Positions 26,235 through 34,821 of a DNA stretch of 64,000 nucleotides are shown piece by piece (the stretch's first letter is position 1; each line of letters begins with the position of its first letter). The position numbers and the translations under genes were made by a program. This DNA comes from Streptomyces violaceorubidus (GTDB lineage Bacteria; Actinomycetota; Actinomycetes; Streptomycetales; Streptomycetaceae), in NCBI RefSeq assembly GCF_000717995.1, contig NZ_JODM01000023.1:38918-102917 (forward strand). Direction: 5' to 3'. The notes beneath the pieces are model-generated. The model was not told where the DNA came from and made no database searches. It worked only from the letters and a program-made list of their open reading frames with translations.

Positions 26235-27311
26235 TCAGCGTGCCGTGGCGTGCCAGGTGCGCAGCGCCTCGACGACCTGCTCCCGGTCCGGTACGTCGAC
26301 CAGCCGCAGCGGCTCGCGGGCCCGCCGTACGGCTCGCTCCACCCGGTTGGCGGCGGCCTGGAAGTGCTCCGGGCCCGCGTCCTCGGGCAGGGCGGTCGCC
26401 GCGCGCATGATGTCGGGGAACACCGACTGCGCGTACTCGTACGCGAGGTAGACGGGAAGGTCCTCGTGCAGCCCGGCGGCGAGGGCCGTGAGCCCGGCGT
26501 CCGCCATGGCCTCGGCCCACAGATCCACCATGCGTCCCTGCTCCTCCTTCCCGTACGCCATGCGCACGAGGTGGGTGGCGAGGTCGTGCAGCGGGTCGCC
26601 GAGTATGGCCAGCTCCCAGTCGATCACCGCGAGGCGCTTGCGGCGCACGACCACGTTGGCCCGGTGGACGTCCGTGTGCAGGAGGCGGAAGGGGCGTGCC
26701 GTGCGGCAGCGGTGCCGGGCGGCGAACCGGGCCATCGCGTCCTCGGGGACCCCGGCCGCGTCGAAGAGCGCGCCGAAGCGGTCCCGGTTCGGCCGGTGCA
26801 CCCGCCGCTCCGTGAAGTCCACCAGCCACTCCAGGAACCCCTGGGTGTCCCCGTCCTGCGGCCACCCTTCGGGGCGGGCCGGCAGTTCCGCCACGGGCAC
26901 GCTCGCGGTCCGGACGAAGAAGGACGCGAACGACCGCATGAGCTCCTCGCCCACCCGTCCGCTCGGACCGCTGTCGCTGAGCACCCGGCCGGTCCGGTAG
27001 CCGTGCACGGAGCCGCCCCCGAGGTCGGCCAGGCAGGGCGGCACCTCGCGCAGATGGCGGCAGACGACCCCGAGCACCTCCGCCTCCCTCGGCCAGATGC
27101 GCGGCACCACCTCCACCGCCGGCAGCGGAACCCGGTACTTGAAGCGGGTGAAGGGCACGGCTCCCAGCAGCAGCGCCAGTACCAGACCCGAGCGCCGGAC
27201 GTAGTTGACGTTGTGGTGCCCGGTGAGCACCTCACCCCTCCCGCGGAGTCTCCGGGACTCCACGAGGTGGTGCACGAGCGCCTTGCGCGCCCGGTGTGGC
27301 AGACGGTGCAT
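26235..27311 (-). CDS. APH-family phosphotransferase
   Basis: A 358-residue aminoglycoside-phosphotransferase/choline-kinase fold protein. The catalytic loop LLHTDVHRANVVV (Brenner motif) and the metal-binding VIDWELAILGDPLHDLATH are intact. The N-lobe is less clear. Family members phosphorylate aminoglycosides, sugars, choline or macrolides; nothing here identifies the substrate. ATG 27311 is preceded by TACTCT and exactly six bases, so it is probably leaderless. It lies downstream of devB on the same strand. Confidence 0.87.
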   Translation of the reverse strand: MHRLPHRARKALVHHLVESRRLRGRGEVLTGHHNVNYVRRSGLVLALLLGAVPFTRFKYRVPLPAVEVVPRIWPREAEVLGVVCRHLREVPPCLADLGGGSVHGYRTGRVLSDSGPSGRVGEELMRSFASFFVRTASVPVAELPARPEGWPQDGDTQGFLEWLVDFTERRVHRPNRDRFGALFDAAGVPEDAMARFAARHRCRTARPFRLLHTDVHRANVVVRRKRLAVIDWELAILGDPLHDLATHLVRMAYGKEEQGRMVDLWAEAMADAGLTALAAGLHEDLPVYLAYEYAQSVFPDIMRAATALPEDAGPEHFQAAANRVERAVRRAREPLRLVDVPDREQVVEALRTWHATAR

Positions 27312-27372
27312 GGCCGGAGAGTAGCGCCTTGGGTCCGTCGCCCAGGGCCGCGTGACGAAGGTGTTCCCCGGC

Positions 27373-28179
27373 TCAGGCGGGCGCGGGCGTGCCGTGCTCC
27401 CACAGCAGCCTGAGCACCGGCTCCAGGGAGTGCACGACCGATTCCGCGCCCGCCTCCCGGAGGACCTTCGCCTTGCGCTCGTTGTGGCCGTAGCCGAGGA
27501 AGGGGACGCCGGCCCGGCGGGCGGCCATCAGGTCGGAGGCGGAGTCGCCGACCATCAGGGCCTGGGCGGGGGCGACGCCCATCGCGCTGAGGGCGCGGTT
27601 GAGGCAGTAGGGGTCTGGTTTGAGGAGCTGCGGGTCCTGGGTGCGGCCGTAGATGTGGGGGGCGAAGCAGCCCAGCAGGCCCCGGGTCGCCAGGTACTCG
27701 CCCACCACGCGCGGCGCGTTGTTGGTCGTGACCGCGAGGCCGACGCGCAGGGCCGACCAGGTGCGGATCAGGGCGTCCGCGTACGCGGTCGGCCACGCGG
27801 TGGGCACGGCCCGCAGCTCCTCCCGGGTCAGCCGTTCCTCGAACTCGGCGACCAGGTCGCTCTGCCGGTGTCTGCGGTTGACGGCGGCGAGCAGCACGTG
27901 CGGGTCCGGGTGGACCTGCTCCTCCCGGGTGAGCAGGTCCTTCAGGCCCAGCCGCTCCAGCCAGTCCACCAGTTCGCCCGCCACCCGGTCGGCCGAGTAG
28001 CCCGCGAACAGTCGGCAGATGGGGCCGTCGAAGTCCCACAGGACGACGCGGGCACCCACGACCAGGTCCCGCAGTCCCTCGGACTGCCTGGACTGCCCGG
28101 ACTGCCCGGACTGCCCGGACTGCTCGGCCCGCTCGGCCCGCTCGCCCGCCGGTTCCGTCTGATCCGTATCGGAAGTCAC
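27373..28179 (-). CDS. devB: HAD-superfamily hydrolase DevB
   Basis: A 268-residue haloacid-dehalogenase phosphatase. Motif I VVLWDFDGPICRLF holds the two catalytic Asp residues, motif II TTNN the Thr, and motifs III/IV are KPDPYCLN and VGDSASDLMAA. GTG 28179 shares its first base with the devA stop (TAGTG), so translation is coupled to devA. The first 40 residues include SGQ repeats encoded by about five copies of a 9-bp unit (28081-28125). In S. coelicolor the hydrolase co-transcribed with devA is called devB. Confidence 0.9.
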   Translation of the reverse strand: MTSDTDQTEPAGERAERAEQSGQSGQSGQSRQSEGLRDLVVGARVVLWDFDGPICRLFAGYSADRVAGELVDWLERLGLKDLLTREEQVHPDPHVLLAAVNRRHRQSDLVAEFEERLTREELRAVPTAWPTAYADALIRTWSALRVGLAVTTNNAPRVVGEYLATRGLLGCFAPHIYGRTQDPQLLKPDPYCLNRALSAMGVAPAQALMVGDSASDLMAARRAGVPFLGYGHNERKAKVLREAGAESVVHSLEPVLRLLWEHGTPAPA

Positions 28180-29048
28180 TAGGAGAGTGTCATCTCCGTG
28201 GTGATGGTTTCCCAGAGGGCGTCGAACCACTTCTGTGATTCCTCCACGAACATCGACTCCCGGTGGCCGCTGCGCTTCAGGAACGAGAACAGCAGCGACT
28301 GGGAGCCGAGCGCGTCGTACATCTCCAGCGTCCGGCTCTCGTACTCCTCCTCGCGCCGGGTCACCATGTAGTAGCCGAAGAGGGCTTCCTCGCCGTTGAG
28401 CAGGTAGAGCTTGCTCGTCGGGGTGAACGGCAGGGCGCGGAAGGCGATGCGCACGTCGACGCGGTGGGTGGAGCGCACGGCGTGCAGGTTGTGCCTCAGG
28501 ACCCGGGCCTGGGCGTTGCGCATCTGCAACCAGCGCTGGTGGACCGGGTCGTCCTCCTCGTCCTCGACCAGGACGGGGAAGGCGAGTGCGATGTCGCGGG
28601 AGGGCATCAGGACGCGGAAGTCGATGGACTCCGGGCGGATGCGGCCCTCGTGGATCAGGCGGAGCGGCTCGCTGAGGGCCAGCATCAGCGTCTCCGAGGT
28701 GTGGCACACCACGTCGATCCGGACGTGCGGCACCGCGAACGCCTGCGCCAGGCGCGGCCCCAGCGCGACCATCGTCGGCTGCGGTTCGGCCCGCGGCGTG
28801 GTGGGCTCGGCGATGCGGGGCGGGCTGCCCTTGCTGACGTTGGTGAGCAGGCCGTCCTCCTGGAGCGCGCGCAGGGCCTGGCGGACGGTGCCGCGCTCCA
28901 CGCCGAACTCCTCGGCCAGCTCGGCCTGGGTGGGCAGGCGGTCGCCCGCCTTGAGCTCTCCCCTGCGGATCCGCTCCCGCAGGGCCTCCGCGATCTCCTG
29001 GGACGAGAGCCTTCTGCCACCGTTCACCGACACGTTCTCCTGAGTCAC
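28179..29048 (-). CDS. devA: GntR-type developmental regulator DevA
   Basis: A 289-residue winged-helix regulator needed for aerial development in S. coelicolor. The GntR DNA-binding domain is at ~14-75 (IAEALRERIRRGELKAGDRLPTQAEL, then VERGTVRQALRALQEDGLL). The C-terminal ~200 residues are a DevA/DevE-specific effector domain (FRALPFTPTSKLYLLNG, LEMYDALGS), not UTRA. GTG 29048 was chosen: TAACGT lies exactly six bases upstream, a leaderless promoter. The TTGGTCGTG start region is shared with devE. It is divergent from a small membrane protein gene, with a dyad operator between. Confidence 0.93.
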   Translation of the reverse strand: MTQENVSVNGGRRLSSQEIAEALRERIRRGELKAGDRLPTQAELAEEFGVERGTVRQALRALQEDGLLTNVSKGSPPRIAEPTTPRAEPQPTMVALGPRLAQAFAVPHVRIDVVCHTSETLMLALSEPLRLIHEGRIRPESIDFRVLMPSRDIALAFPVLVEDEEDDPVHQRWLQMRNAQARVLRHNLHAVRSTHRVDVRIAFRALPFTPTSKLYLLNGEEALFGYYMVTRREEEYESRTLEMYDALGSQSLLFSFLKRSGHRESMFVEESQKWFDALWETITTEMTLS

Positions 29049-29135
29049 GACCAAACGTTACAACTCCGACCTACCTAGAGGGAGTTGTTTGAAACTTGTT
29101 TATAGGTAGTAGCCAAGTGGGGACAACCTTAAGAG

Positions 29136-29150
29136 AGTTGGTTGCCAACT
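29136..29150. promoter_or_regulatory. Dyad operator between devA and small membrane gene
   Basis: AGTTGG-TTG-CCAACT. The same dyad with longer arms lies at 30419-30435 in front of the paralogous pair, so it is probably the DevA/DevE family operator. It sits 79 bases upstream of the membrane-protein start. Confidence 0.7.
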
Positions 29151-29228
29151 TCGACAGGTTGGTGGAAGTTCACCTGCTCGAACGCGGCACTCCCCGAGCT
29201 ACTCGAACTTCCCGAAGGGGGGAAGGCC

Positions 29229-29417
29229 ATGCCCGTCCTCGCCCTGGTCTCCGCGGTCTTCGTCATCGCCTTCGAGCAGATCGTCCAGTGGAAGTACGGC
29301 GCCACCGGCATCGTCGGCCTGTTCCTGCTCACCATCGGCATCAAGGCCAAGAGCCCCTCCGTCAGCTCCGCCGGAGCGGTGCTGCTGGCCCTCCTGGTCG
29401 CGGGTCCGGCGCTGTGA
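29229..29417 (+). CDS. Small two-helix membrane protein paired with devA
   Basis: A 62-residue hydrophobic protein with two membrane helices (about 3-20 and 28-58) around a conserved FEQIVQWKYGATGI, followed by TIGIKAKS. It is paralogous to the 61-residue protein at 30492 (FEQLVQWKYGPMGI, SIGIKAKN). It is divergent from devA. GGGGGGAAGG precedes ATG 29229. Function unknown; the pairing suggests a target or partner of the GntR regulator. Confidence 0.85.
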   Translation: MPVLALVSAVFVIAFEQIVQWKYGATGIVGLFLLTIGIKAKSPSVSSAGAVLLALLVAGPAL

Positions 29418-29426
29418 GCGGGGCGG

Positions 29427-30332
29427 TCAGGTCGTGAGCCGCAGCTCCGAACTGATCGTCCCCCACAGCGCCTCGAACCACAGCCGGGACTGCTTCACGA
29501 ACACGCCGTCGCGCAGGCCGGAGCCCTGCTCGAAGGCGAACAGCGTCGAGCGGATGCCCTCCGCGTCGTACATCTCCAGCGGCTCGTGGTCGATCTCCAG
29601 CTCGCGCCGGCCGAGGGTGTAGTACGCGAAGAGGGCCTCGCTGCCGTTGAGCACGTACAGCTTCATCGGCGGGGTGAAGGGCAGCGCGCGGAAGGAGACG
29701 CGCACGTCGATGCCGTGCGTGGCGCGCAGGCTCAGCAGATTGTGCCGGAGCACCTGCCCCTGGGCGTTGCGCATCGCCAGCCACCGCCGGTGCACCGGGC
29801 CGCCCGCCGTACCGCCCGTGACGGCCACCGGGAAGGCGAGGTCGATGTCGTCGCTCGGCAGCAGGACCCGGACGTCGACCTTGGCCGGTTTCAGTCGCCC
29901 CGCGTGGATCTGGCTCAGCGCTTCGCCGAGGGCGAGGGTGAGGGAGACGGAGGTCAGGCACAGCGCGTCGATCTCGACGTGCTCGGCGGTGAAGGCCGCC
30001 GCGAGCCGGGAGGCGAGCGCCACGGTGGTGGGCATCGGCTGCGCCTCCGGGCCCGCCCGGGGGCCGTGCGGGTCGGGCGCGACGGTCGCGGGGCTCCCCT
30101 TGGACACATTGGTGAGCAGACGTTCCGACTGCAGGATCCGCAGGGCCTGACGGACCGCGCCCCGCTCCACGCCGAACTCGTCGGCCAACTGGGCCTGTGT
30201 GGGCATGCGCTGGCCCGGCCGCAGCCGACCGGACCTGATCCGGGCGCGCAGCTCGTCGGCCACCTCTCGATGCGTTGTCTGTGGCCGCTGCGGTCTCTTC
30301 CGCCCGTTGACGGGGGCGCGTTCCGGCTCCAC
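29427..30332 (-). CDS. devE: DevA paralogue DevE
   Basis: A 301-residue GntR-type regulator closely related to DevA along its whole length: winged helix with VADELRARIRSGRLRPGQRM and VERGAVRQALRILQSERLL, then the same effector domain (FRALPFTPPMKLYVLNG, LEMYDAEGI). In S. coelicolor devE arose by duplication of devA and has its own developmental role. GTG 30332 was chosen: TAGGGT lies exactly six bases upstream, as in devA. No hydrolase follows it; its stop lies 9 bases from the convergent small membrane gene. Confidence 0.92.
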   Translation of the reverse strand: MEPERAPVNGRKRPQRPQTTHREVADELRARIRSGRLRPGQRMPTQAQLADEFGVERGAVRQALRILQSERLLTNVSKGSPATVAPDPHGPRAGPEAQPMPTTVALASRLAAAFTAEHVEIDALCLTSVSLTLALGEALSQIHAGRLKPAKVDVRVLLPSDDIDLAFPVAVTGGTAGGPVHRRWLAMRNAQGQVLRHNLLSLRATHGIDVRVSFRALPFTPPMKLYVLNGSEALFAYYTLGRRELEIDHEPLEMYDAEGIRSTLFAFEQGSGLRDGVFVKQSRLWFEALWGTISSELRLTT

Positions 30333-30418
30333 GACCAAACCCTACAACTTCTCGCCATCTTTGGGCAGTTCAAGGAAAGGTGGTTATGAGCCGCTTCCAA
30401 GCGGAGATAAGTACAGTG

Positions 30419-30435
30419 AAGTTGGCAGCCAACTT
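30419..30435. promoter_or_regulatory. Dyad operator between devE and small membrane gene
   Basis: AAGTTGG-CAG-CCAACTT has perfect 7-bp arms and the same core as 29136-29150. It lies 57 bases before the membrane-protein start, right after a TACAGT -10-like element (30412-30417), where a bound repressor would block initiation. Confidence 0.75.
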
Positions 30436-30491
30436 GAGCAACGTGGTCGAGCCTCACGAGGGTTGGCCACCACGGTGACAGGGGGAACACC

Positions 30492-30677
30492 ATGCCGCTC
30501 ATCGCCATCGTCGTCGCGGCTCTGGCCATCGGGTTCGAGCAGCTCGTGCAATGGAAGTACGGGCCGATGGGCATCATCGCGTTCGTCGCGCTGTCCATCG
30601 GCATCAAGGCGAAGAACACCATGATCGGCGGTGTGGGCGCGGTGATCCTCGTGATGCTGCTCGCCCAGTCCGGCTGA
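30492..30677 (+). CDS. Small two-helix membrane protein paired with devE
   Basis: A 61-residue hydrophobic protein, paralogue of the one at 29229. Two helices flank FEQLVQWKYGPMGI and SIGIKAKN. GGGGGAAC precedes ATG 30492. The gene is divergent from devE and follows the dyad operator. The strong conservation of the QWKYG and GIKAK segments between the copies argues for a real function rather than a chance ORF. Confidence 0.87.
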   Translation: MPLIAIVVAALAIGFEQLVQWKYGPMGIIAFVALSIGIKAKNTMIGGVGAVILVMLLAQSG

Positions 30678-30849
30678 ACCGACGTACTGACGGACGGGCC
30701 CCGTTCCGGAGGGGAGCCTGGAGCCCGGCCGGCCAGTAGGCACCAAGCACCGCGCAGCACGCACAACAACCACAACCACAACTGAAGAGCACGTCGAAAG
30801 CACGCGCTACGGATGCGCGGGTCCACCGTCGCCGGCGGAAGGAGTCACC

Positions 30850-32106
30850 TCAGAACATGTCCGGGCACCAAGGCCGCCTGGACGTACGCAGCAGGGCGTC
30901 GACCACACGGGCGGCGCCCGCTCGTTCTTCCCGCACCCGATCGAGCGCCGCCAGCCGTACGGCCGAGGCGTCGCCCAGCCACAGCGCCGCCAGCTCCGCC
31001 ACGTCGAGCACGAGATGGGCGCTCTCGGTGGTCGGCACGCAGGACGCGCCGTCCGGCCCCGCCTCCAGCCGCCACCGCCCGCCGGTGAGTCCGCCCCGGT
31101 CCACCACGTCGAGCACCACCGACCCCCGGCCCTCGTACGTCCGCGCCGTGAGCGCCTGAGCCACGTCCAGGATCCGCACCCACAGCCAGTCGGCCTGCGT
31201 GGTGATGCGGGCCGCGCGCGGGTCCGGCAGGAGGTGCGGGAGCAGGTCGTCCGGGGAGCGCCAGCCGCTCTTCACGGTCTGGACCCAGTCGATCGAGCAC
31301 AGGTAGTGCCACAGCGCGCGCTCGGCGGCCGGGGTCACGGCGAGCAGCCAGTCCACGGTCGCCGTGTTCAGCGGCTGCTTGGCGTCGCCCCAGCGGTCGT
31401 CGGCGCGGTACGCGGCCAGGCCCTCGACCTCGCCGTCCGCCGAGCGGTACAGGACGTAGTACGGCTCGGTCCAGGGCGTGCCGCTGAGGTCCACGACGCC
31501 GGTCCGGGACTGCCACCACAGCTCGGTCCGGCTGACCGCGCCCGGCTGGGACCGGCGCAGCCGCTCGTGCAGCCCCGGGCCGAGCTTGCGGACGTCCGCG
31601 CCGTCCACGAGGTCGATCCGGGCGCCGTCCTCCGGCGCCGCCCAGCGCGGGTCGAGACCGGCGCGCGGCACGTCGACCGTCCACTCGGTCAGGGTGGTGG
31701 CGGGGCCGAAGCCGTACCGGCCGTAGATCGGGTACTCCGCCGCGATCAGCGTCGCGACCACGTCCCCGCGTTCCTTCGCCGCGGCCAGGTCCTGCGCCAT
31801 CATCCGGGTGAGCAGGCCGCGGCGGCGGTGGGTCGCGGTGACCGTGACGTTGGAGATCGCGTCGGCCCGGACGGGGGCGCCGCCGACGGCGGTGACCTCC
31901 TGGTCGAAGGACCGGAAGGTCGCCACGCACCGGTCGTCGTCGAACGCGCCGAGCAGCCGACCGGGCACGAACTGCCGGCGCCGGGCCTCCAACTGCTCCT
32001 CGGCCACCACGGGCGGCTGGAGGAAACCGGTGTTCAGGGCCCGGTTCCAGTCGGGGAACTCGGCCTCGGTGATGGGACGTACGTCTATCTCGGTACGGCG
32101 GCTCAT
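30850..32106 (-). CDS. Eis-like GNAT acetyltransferase
   Basis: A 418-residue three-domain protein of the enhanced-intracellular-survival family. The N-terminal GNAT domain has the acetyl-CoA loop [15 protein letters not shown]; a second GNAT-like domain and a C-terminal sterol-carrier-like domain follow, matching Eis length (~400). It ends WCPDMF; the extreme C-terminal carboxylate is catalytic in Eis. Eis enzymes acetylate aminoglycosides or lysines; the target is unknown here. ATG 32106 is preceded by TACCGT and exactly six bases (leaderless). Confidence 0.9.
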   Translation of the reverse strand: MSRRTEIDVRPITEAEFPDWNRALNTGFLQPPVVAEEQLEARRRQFVPGRLLGAFDDDRCVATFRSFDQEVTAVGGAPVRADAISNVTVTATHRRRGLLTRMMAQDLAAAKERGDVVATLIAAEYPIYGRYGFGPATTLTEWTVDVPRAGLDPRWAAPEDGARIDLVDGADVRKLGPGLHERLRRSQPGAVSRTELWWQSRTGVVDLSGTPWTEPYYVLYRSADGEVEGLAAYRADDRWGDAKQPLNTATVDWLLAVTPAAERALWHYLCSIDWVQTVKSGWRSPDDLLPHLLPDPRAARITTQADWLWVRILDVAQALTARTYEGRGSVVLDVVDRGGLTGGRWRLEAGPDGASCVPTTESAHLVLDVAELAALWLGDASAVRLAALDRVREERAGAARVVDALLRTSRRPWCPDMF

Positions 32107-32254
32107 ACGCTCACGGTAGGCCGACGCCGCCCCTTGAGTCGCGGGGATTTAGACCTGCCCGGCGGATCGGGCCGCAGCAGGGCACGGCGGACCGGGGTCG
32201 AGCCTGATCCGCCGGCCGGGCGTCGGCCGGGCCCCGGCCGGGCATGGGCGGACC

Positions 32255-32384
32255 TGGGCCGGGCGGGGCCGGGCGGGGCCGGGGGGCCGGGCGGGGCCGG
32301 GGGGCCGGGCAGGGCCGGGGGGCCGGGCAGGGCCGGGCGGAGCCGGGGGGCCGGGCGGAGCCGGGGGGCCGGGCGGGGCCGGGG
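32255..32384. repeat. GC-only tandem repeat, about six 18-bp units
   Basis: Units of GGCCGGGGGGCCGGGCGG with small changes (CAG or CGGA variants). The 281-bp gap between the Eis-like start and the asparaginase stop holds nothing else. It can form many hairpins and may end asparaginase transcription. Confidence 0.85.
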
Positions 32385-32387
32385 ACG

Positions 32388-33398
32388 TCAGAAGGACGTC
32401 CGGATCTCCCCCACCTCCCGGCCGCCGCCCAGCAGGGGCGCGCGGCCGATGCGGTCGACGACCGGGCCCTGGACGCCCAGCAGCGTCAGGGCGCGGGCCA
32501 GCACCGGACCCAGGGCCCGGGTCGCGCCGTCCTCGATCTTGAAGGCGAGGGCGCGGCCGTCGGGCAGGGCCACCGCCTGGACGGCCTCCGCGCCCATCTT
32601 GGAGAGCGTGCCCGGCACCTCGCGCATCAGCCAGGTGTCCGCGCGGCGGCTGCCGGCGACGTACTCGGGGTGCGCGCGCATCGCGTCGGCGACCCGGCGC
32701 TCGGCCGAACCGGGCTCGGCGCCGGCGAAGGTGCGGAAGGCGCGGGCCAGCCCGACCAGGCTGATCGCCATCAGGGGCGCCCCGCACCCGTCGGTGCCGA
32801 CGGCGGCGACCGGCTCGCCCGCCGCGTCCTCCACCACCCGGTGGATGATCCGCTGGAGCGGGTGCTCCGGGTCGAGGTAGGTCTCCAGCGGCCAGCCCTG
32901 CTGCGCGCAGACCGCCAGCATCGCGGTGTGCTTGCCGGAGCAGTTCATGGTGACGCGGTCGGGCACGGCGCCCGACGCCAGGTACGTCTCCCGCTCCTCG
33001 GCGTCCAGCGGCAGGTCGGGCGGGCACTGGAGCAGCGCCGGGTCCAGGCCGTACTCGTCCAGCATCTTGCGGACCAGGTCGCGGTGAAACGGTTCTCCGG
33101 AGTGGCTGGCGGCGGCCAGCGCCAGCCGCTCCCCCGCCAGGTCGAGACCCGCGCGCAGCACGCCCGCCGCCTGCATCGGCTTGTTGGAGGAGCGGGGGAA
33201 GACCGGTGCCGTCACCTCGCCCAGCGCCAGCTCCACCGCCCCGTCGGCGCCCAGCACCACCAGGCTGCCCCGGTGCCGCCCCTCGACGAAGCCGGACCGG
33301 ACGACCTCGGCGAGGACGGGCGGCACGACGGGCGACAGGGCGGACGGGGGCGCGGGCTGGTTCGGGTGCGACGGGTGCGACGGCTGGGGCGCGGGCAT
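32388..33398 (-). CDS. L-asparaginase II (Rhizobium-type)
   Basis: A 336-residue enzyme of the thermolabile Rhizobium etli-type asparaginase II family, hydrolysing asparagine to aspartate and ammonia. Serine-rich catalytic motifs typical of the family are seen: RSSNKPMQA, AAASHSGEPFH, NCSGKHTAML and GTDGCGAPLM. The first ~25 residues are Pro/His/Ser-rich and probably disordered. It has no signal peptide, so it acts in the cytoplasm. It is not homologous to E. coli AnsB. Confidence 0.9.
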   Translation of the reverse strand: MPAPQPSHPSHPNQPAPPSALSPVVPPVLAEVVRSGFVEGRHRGSLVVLGADGAVELALGEVTAPVFPRSSNKPMQAAGVLRAGLDLAGERLALAAASHSGEPFHRDLVRKMLDEYGLDPALLQCPPDLPLDAEERETYLASGAVPDRVTMNCSGKHTAMLAVCAQQGWPLETYLDPEHPLQRIIHRVVEDAAGEPVAAVGTDGCGAPLMAISLVGLARAFRTFAGAEPGSAERRVADAMRAHPEYVAGSRRADTWLMREVPGTLSKMGAEAVQAVALPDGRALAFKIEDGATRALGPVLARALTLLGVQGPVVDRIGRAPLLGGGREVGEIRTSF

Positions 33399-33488
33399 CG
33401 GCGGTGGCCTTCCGGAACGGGCGACCCCCCGCGGCGACGGCCCGGGATCACCGGGCCCCCGGGGACGGCGCGGAGGGCCGCCCCCGTG

Positions 33489-34154
33489 TCACACGAGCAG
33501 GTCGTCGACTTGTGCTTCCCCCTCACGGTACCGGCGGGCGATCTCCGCGCCGCAGCCGTCCGCCGTGCGCTGGAGTCCTTGCCGCCGCCGGGACACCTGC
33601 TGCTCGTAGCGCGTGAGCCGCCCCATGCCGGCGGTCAGCTCGCCGTCGGTGCGGGCCGTCAGGTCGGACAGCTCCACCTCGCCCAGCATCTCCGCGGCCA
33701 GCCGCCGGCACTCCTCGCTGCGCGGGGTGGCCAGCGTCACGTGCCGGGCGGAGGAGCGCTGCCGGGCCGGCGCGTCGGCCAGGATCTCCGACAGCCGCTC
33801 CACCACCGACCCGGTCGCCGCGGTGGTGACCACGGACGACGACGCCGAGGCGGCCCCGCGCCCCGCCAGCTCGGCGCGCAGGATGTCGATACGGCCCTGG
33901 AGCAGCCGCCGTACGTAGCTGAGGTCGGCCTCCTCGCGCTGGGCGTCCCGGCGCAGCGTGCGCAGCTCCGGCAGGCTCAGCTCGGTCAGATCCCGCTCCG
34001 CGGGGCCCGTCGGCAGCTCCGGACTTTCCGTGCGCTGTACCGGCGCCCGGGGCGCCTCCAGACCACCCGGACCACTCGGACCGCCCCGGCCACTCGGAGA
34101 TGTCAGTGTCAACGCGGCAGTCCCGAACGACCGCCCCGTACTCGGTGTGCTCAT
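33489..34154 (-). CDS. rsiG: c-di-GMP-binding anti-sigma factor RsiG
   Basis: A 221-residue coiled-coil protein that holds the sporulation sigma factor WhiG inactive when bound to c-di-GMP. Both signature E(X)3S(X)2R(X)3Q(X)3D motifs are present and complete: E75-S79-R82-Q86-D90 and E184-S188-R191-Q195-D199. They lie on the two antiparallel helices that bind the c-di-GMP dimer. The first ~50 residues are low-complexity. ATG 34154 was chosen for its usual MSTPSTGR start and GAGG site. whiG itself is elsewhere. Confidence 0.93.
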   Translation of the reverse strand: MSTPSTGRSFGTAALTLTSPSGRGGPSGPGGLEAPRAPVQRTESPELPTGPAERDLTELSLPELRTLRRDAQREEADLSYVRRLLQGRIDILRAELAGRGAASASSSVVTTAATGSVVERLSEILADAPARQRSSARHVTLATPRSEECRRLAAEMLGEVELSDLTARTDGELTAGMGRLTRYEQQVSRRRQGLQRTADGCGAEIARRYREGEAQVDDLLV

Positions 34155-34332
34155 GCGCCTCAACCGTCCCCTCGCCCGGCGTCTGGGAGCATCGTGCCAC
34201 CCCACGTGGCCGCTATGTGACCGAGTGCCCCCGATCGGCCCCGATCGGCCCCAGATGGGGGGTTCGCCGCGATAAGAAACCCTCTACGGGCCCGTCCGTC
34301 CACACCCTGGGGGCGCACGGCATCATGGCGGG

Positions 34333-34758
34333 ATGCGTGCAGTGGTGCAGAGGGTGGACGGCGCGAGCGTCGTCGTGGACGGCGAGACCGTGGGGGCGAT
34401 CGACGGCGAGGGCCTGTGCGTCCTGGTCGGCGTCACCCACGACGACACCGAGGAGAAGGCGGCACAGCTCGCCCGCAAACTCTGGTCGGTGCGGATCCTG
34501 CACGACGAGAAGTCGTGCAGCGATCTCGACGCCCCGTTGCTGGTGATCAGCCAGTTCACCCTCTACGGCGACGCCCGCAAGGGCCGCCGCCCCACGTGGA
34601 ACGCCGCCGCCCCCGGCGACGTCGCCGAACCGCTGGTCGACGAGGTCGTCGCCCAGTTGCGGGCGCTGGGCGCGACGGTGGCGACGGGACGTTTCGGCGC
34701 GCAGATGCGGGTGTCCCTGACGAACGACGGCCCCTTCACGGTCCTCGTCGAGGTCTGA
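34333..34758 (+). CDS. dtd: D-aminoacyl-tRNA deacylase
   Basis: A 141-residue homodimeric enzyme that removes D-amino acids (and Gly) mischarged on tRNA. Diagnostic motifs: [13 protein letters not shown] start, [15 protein letters not shown], and LTNDGPFT, where the usual Gly-Pro-Val/Thr cross-subunit motif region is intact with Phe in place of Val. No Shine-Dalgarno is obvious; CATCAT six bases before ATG 34333 could be a weak leaderless -10. Divergent from rsiG. Confidence 0.95.
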   Translation: MRAVVQRVDGASVVVDGETVGAIDGEGLCVLVGVTHDDTEEKAAQLARKLWSVRILHDEKSCSDLDAPLLVISQFTLYGDARKGRRPTWNAAAPGDVAEPLVDEVVAQLRALGATVATGRFGAQMRVSLTNDGPFTVLVEV

Positions 34759-34813
34759 GACGGGCCCTGGACGGGCGCTGGACGGGCGCTGGACGGGCGC
34801 TGGACGGGCGCTG
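34759..34813. repeat. Five tandem 11-bp repeats after dtd
   Basis: GACGGGCGCTG repeated at 34770, 34781, 34792 and 34803, with a variant at 34759. It fills the gap between the convergent dtd and YgfZ-like stops. Confidence 0.85.
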
Positions 34814-34821
34814 GACGAGCC

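Noticed and set aside
32144..32400. Minus-strand frame with PPGPA repeats over the GC tandem array
   Set aside because: It is low-complexity read-through of the repeat and a shadow of the asparaginase gene.
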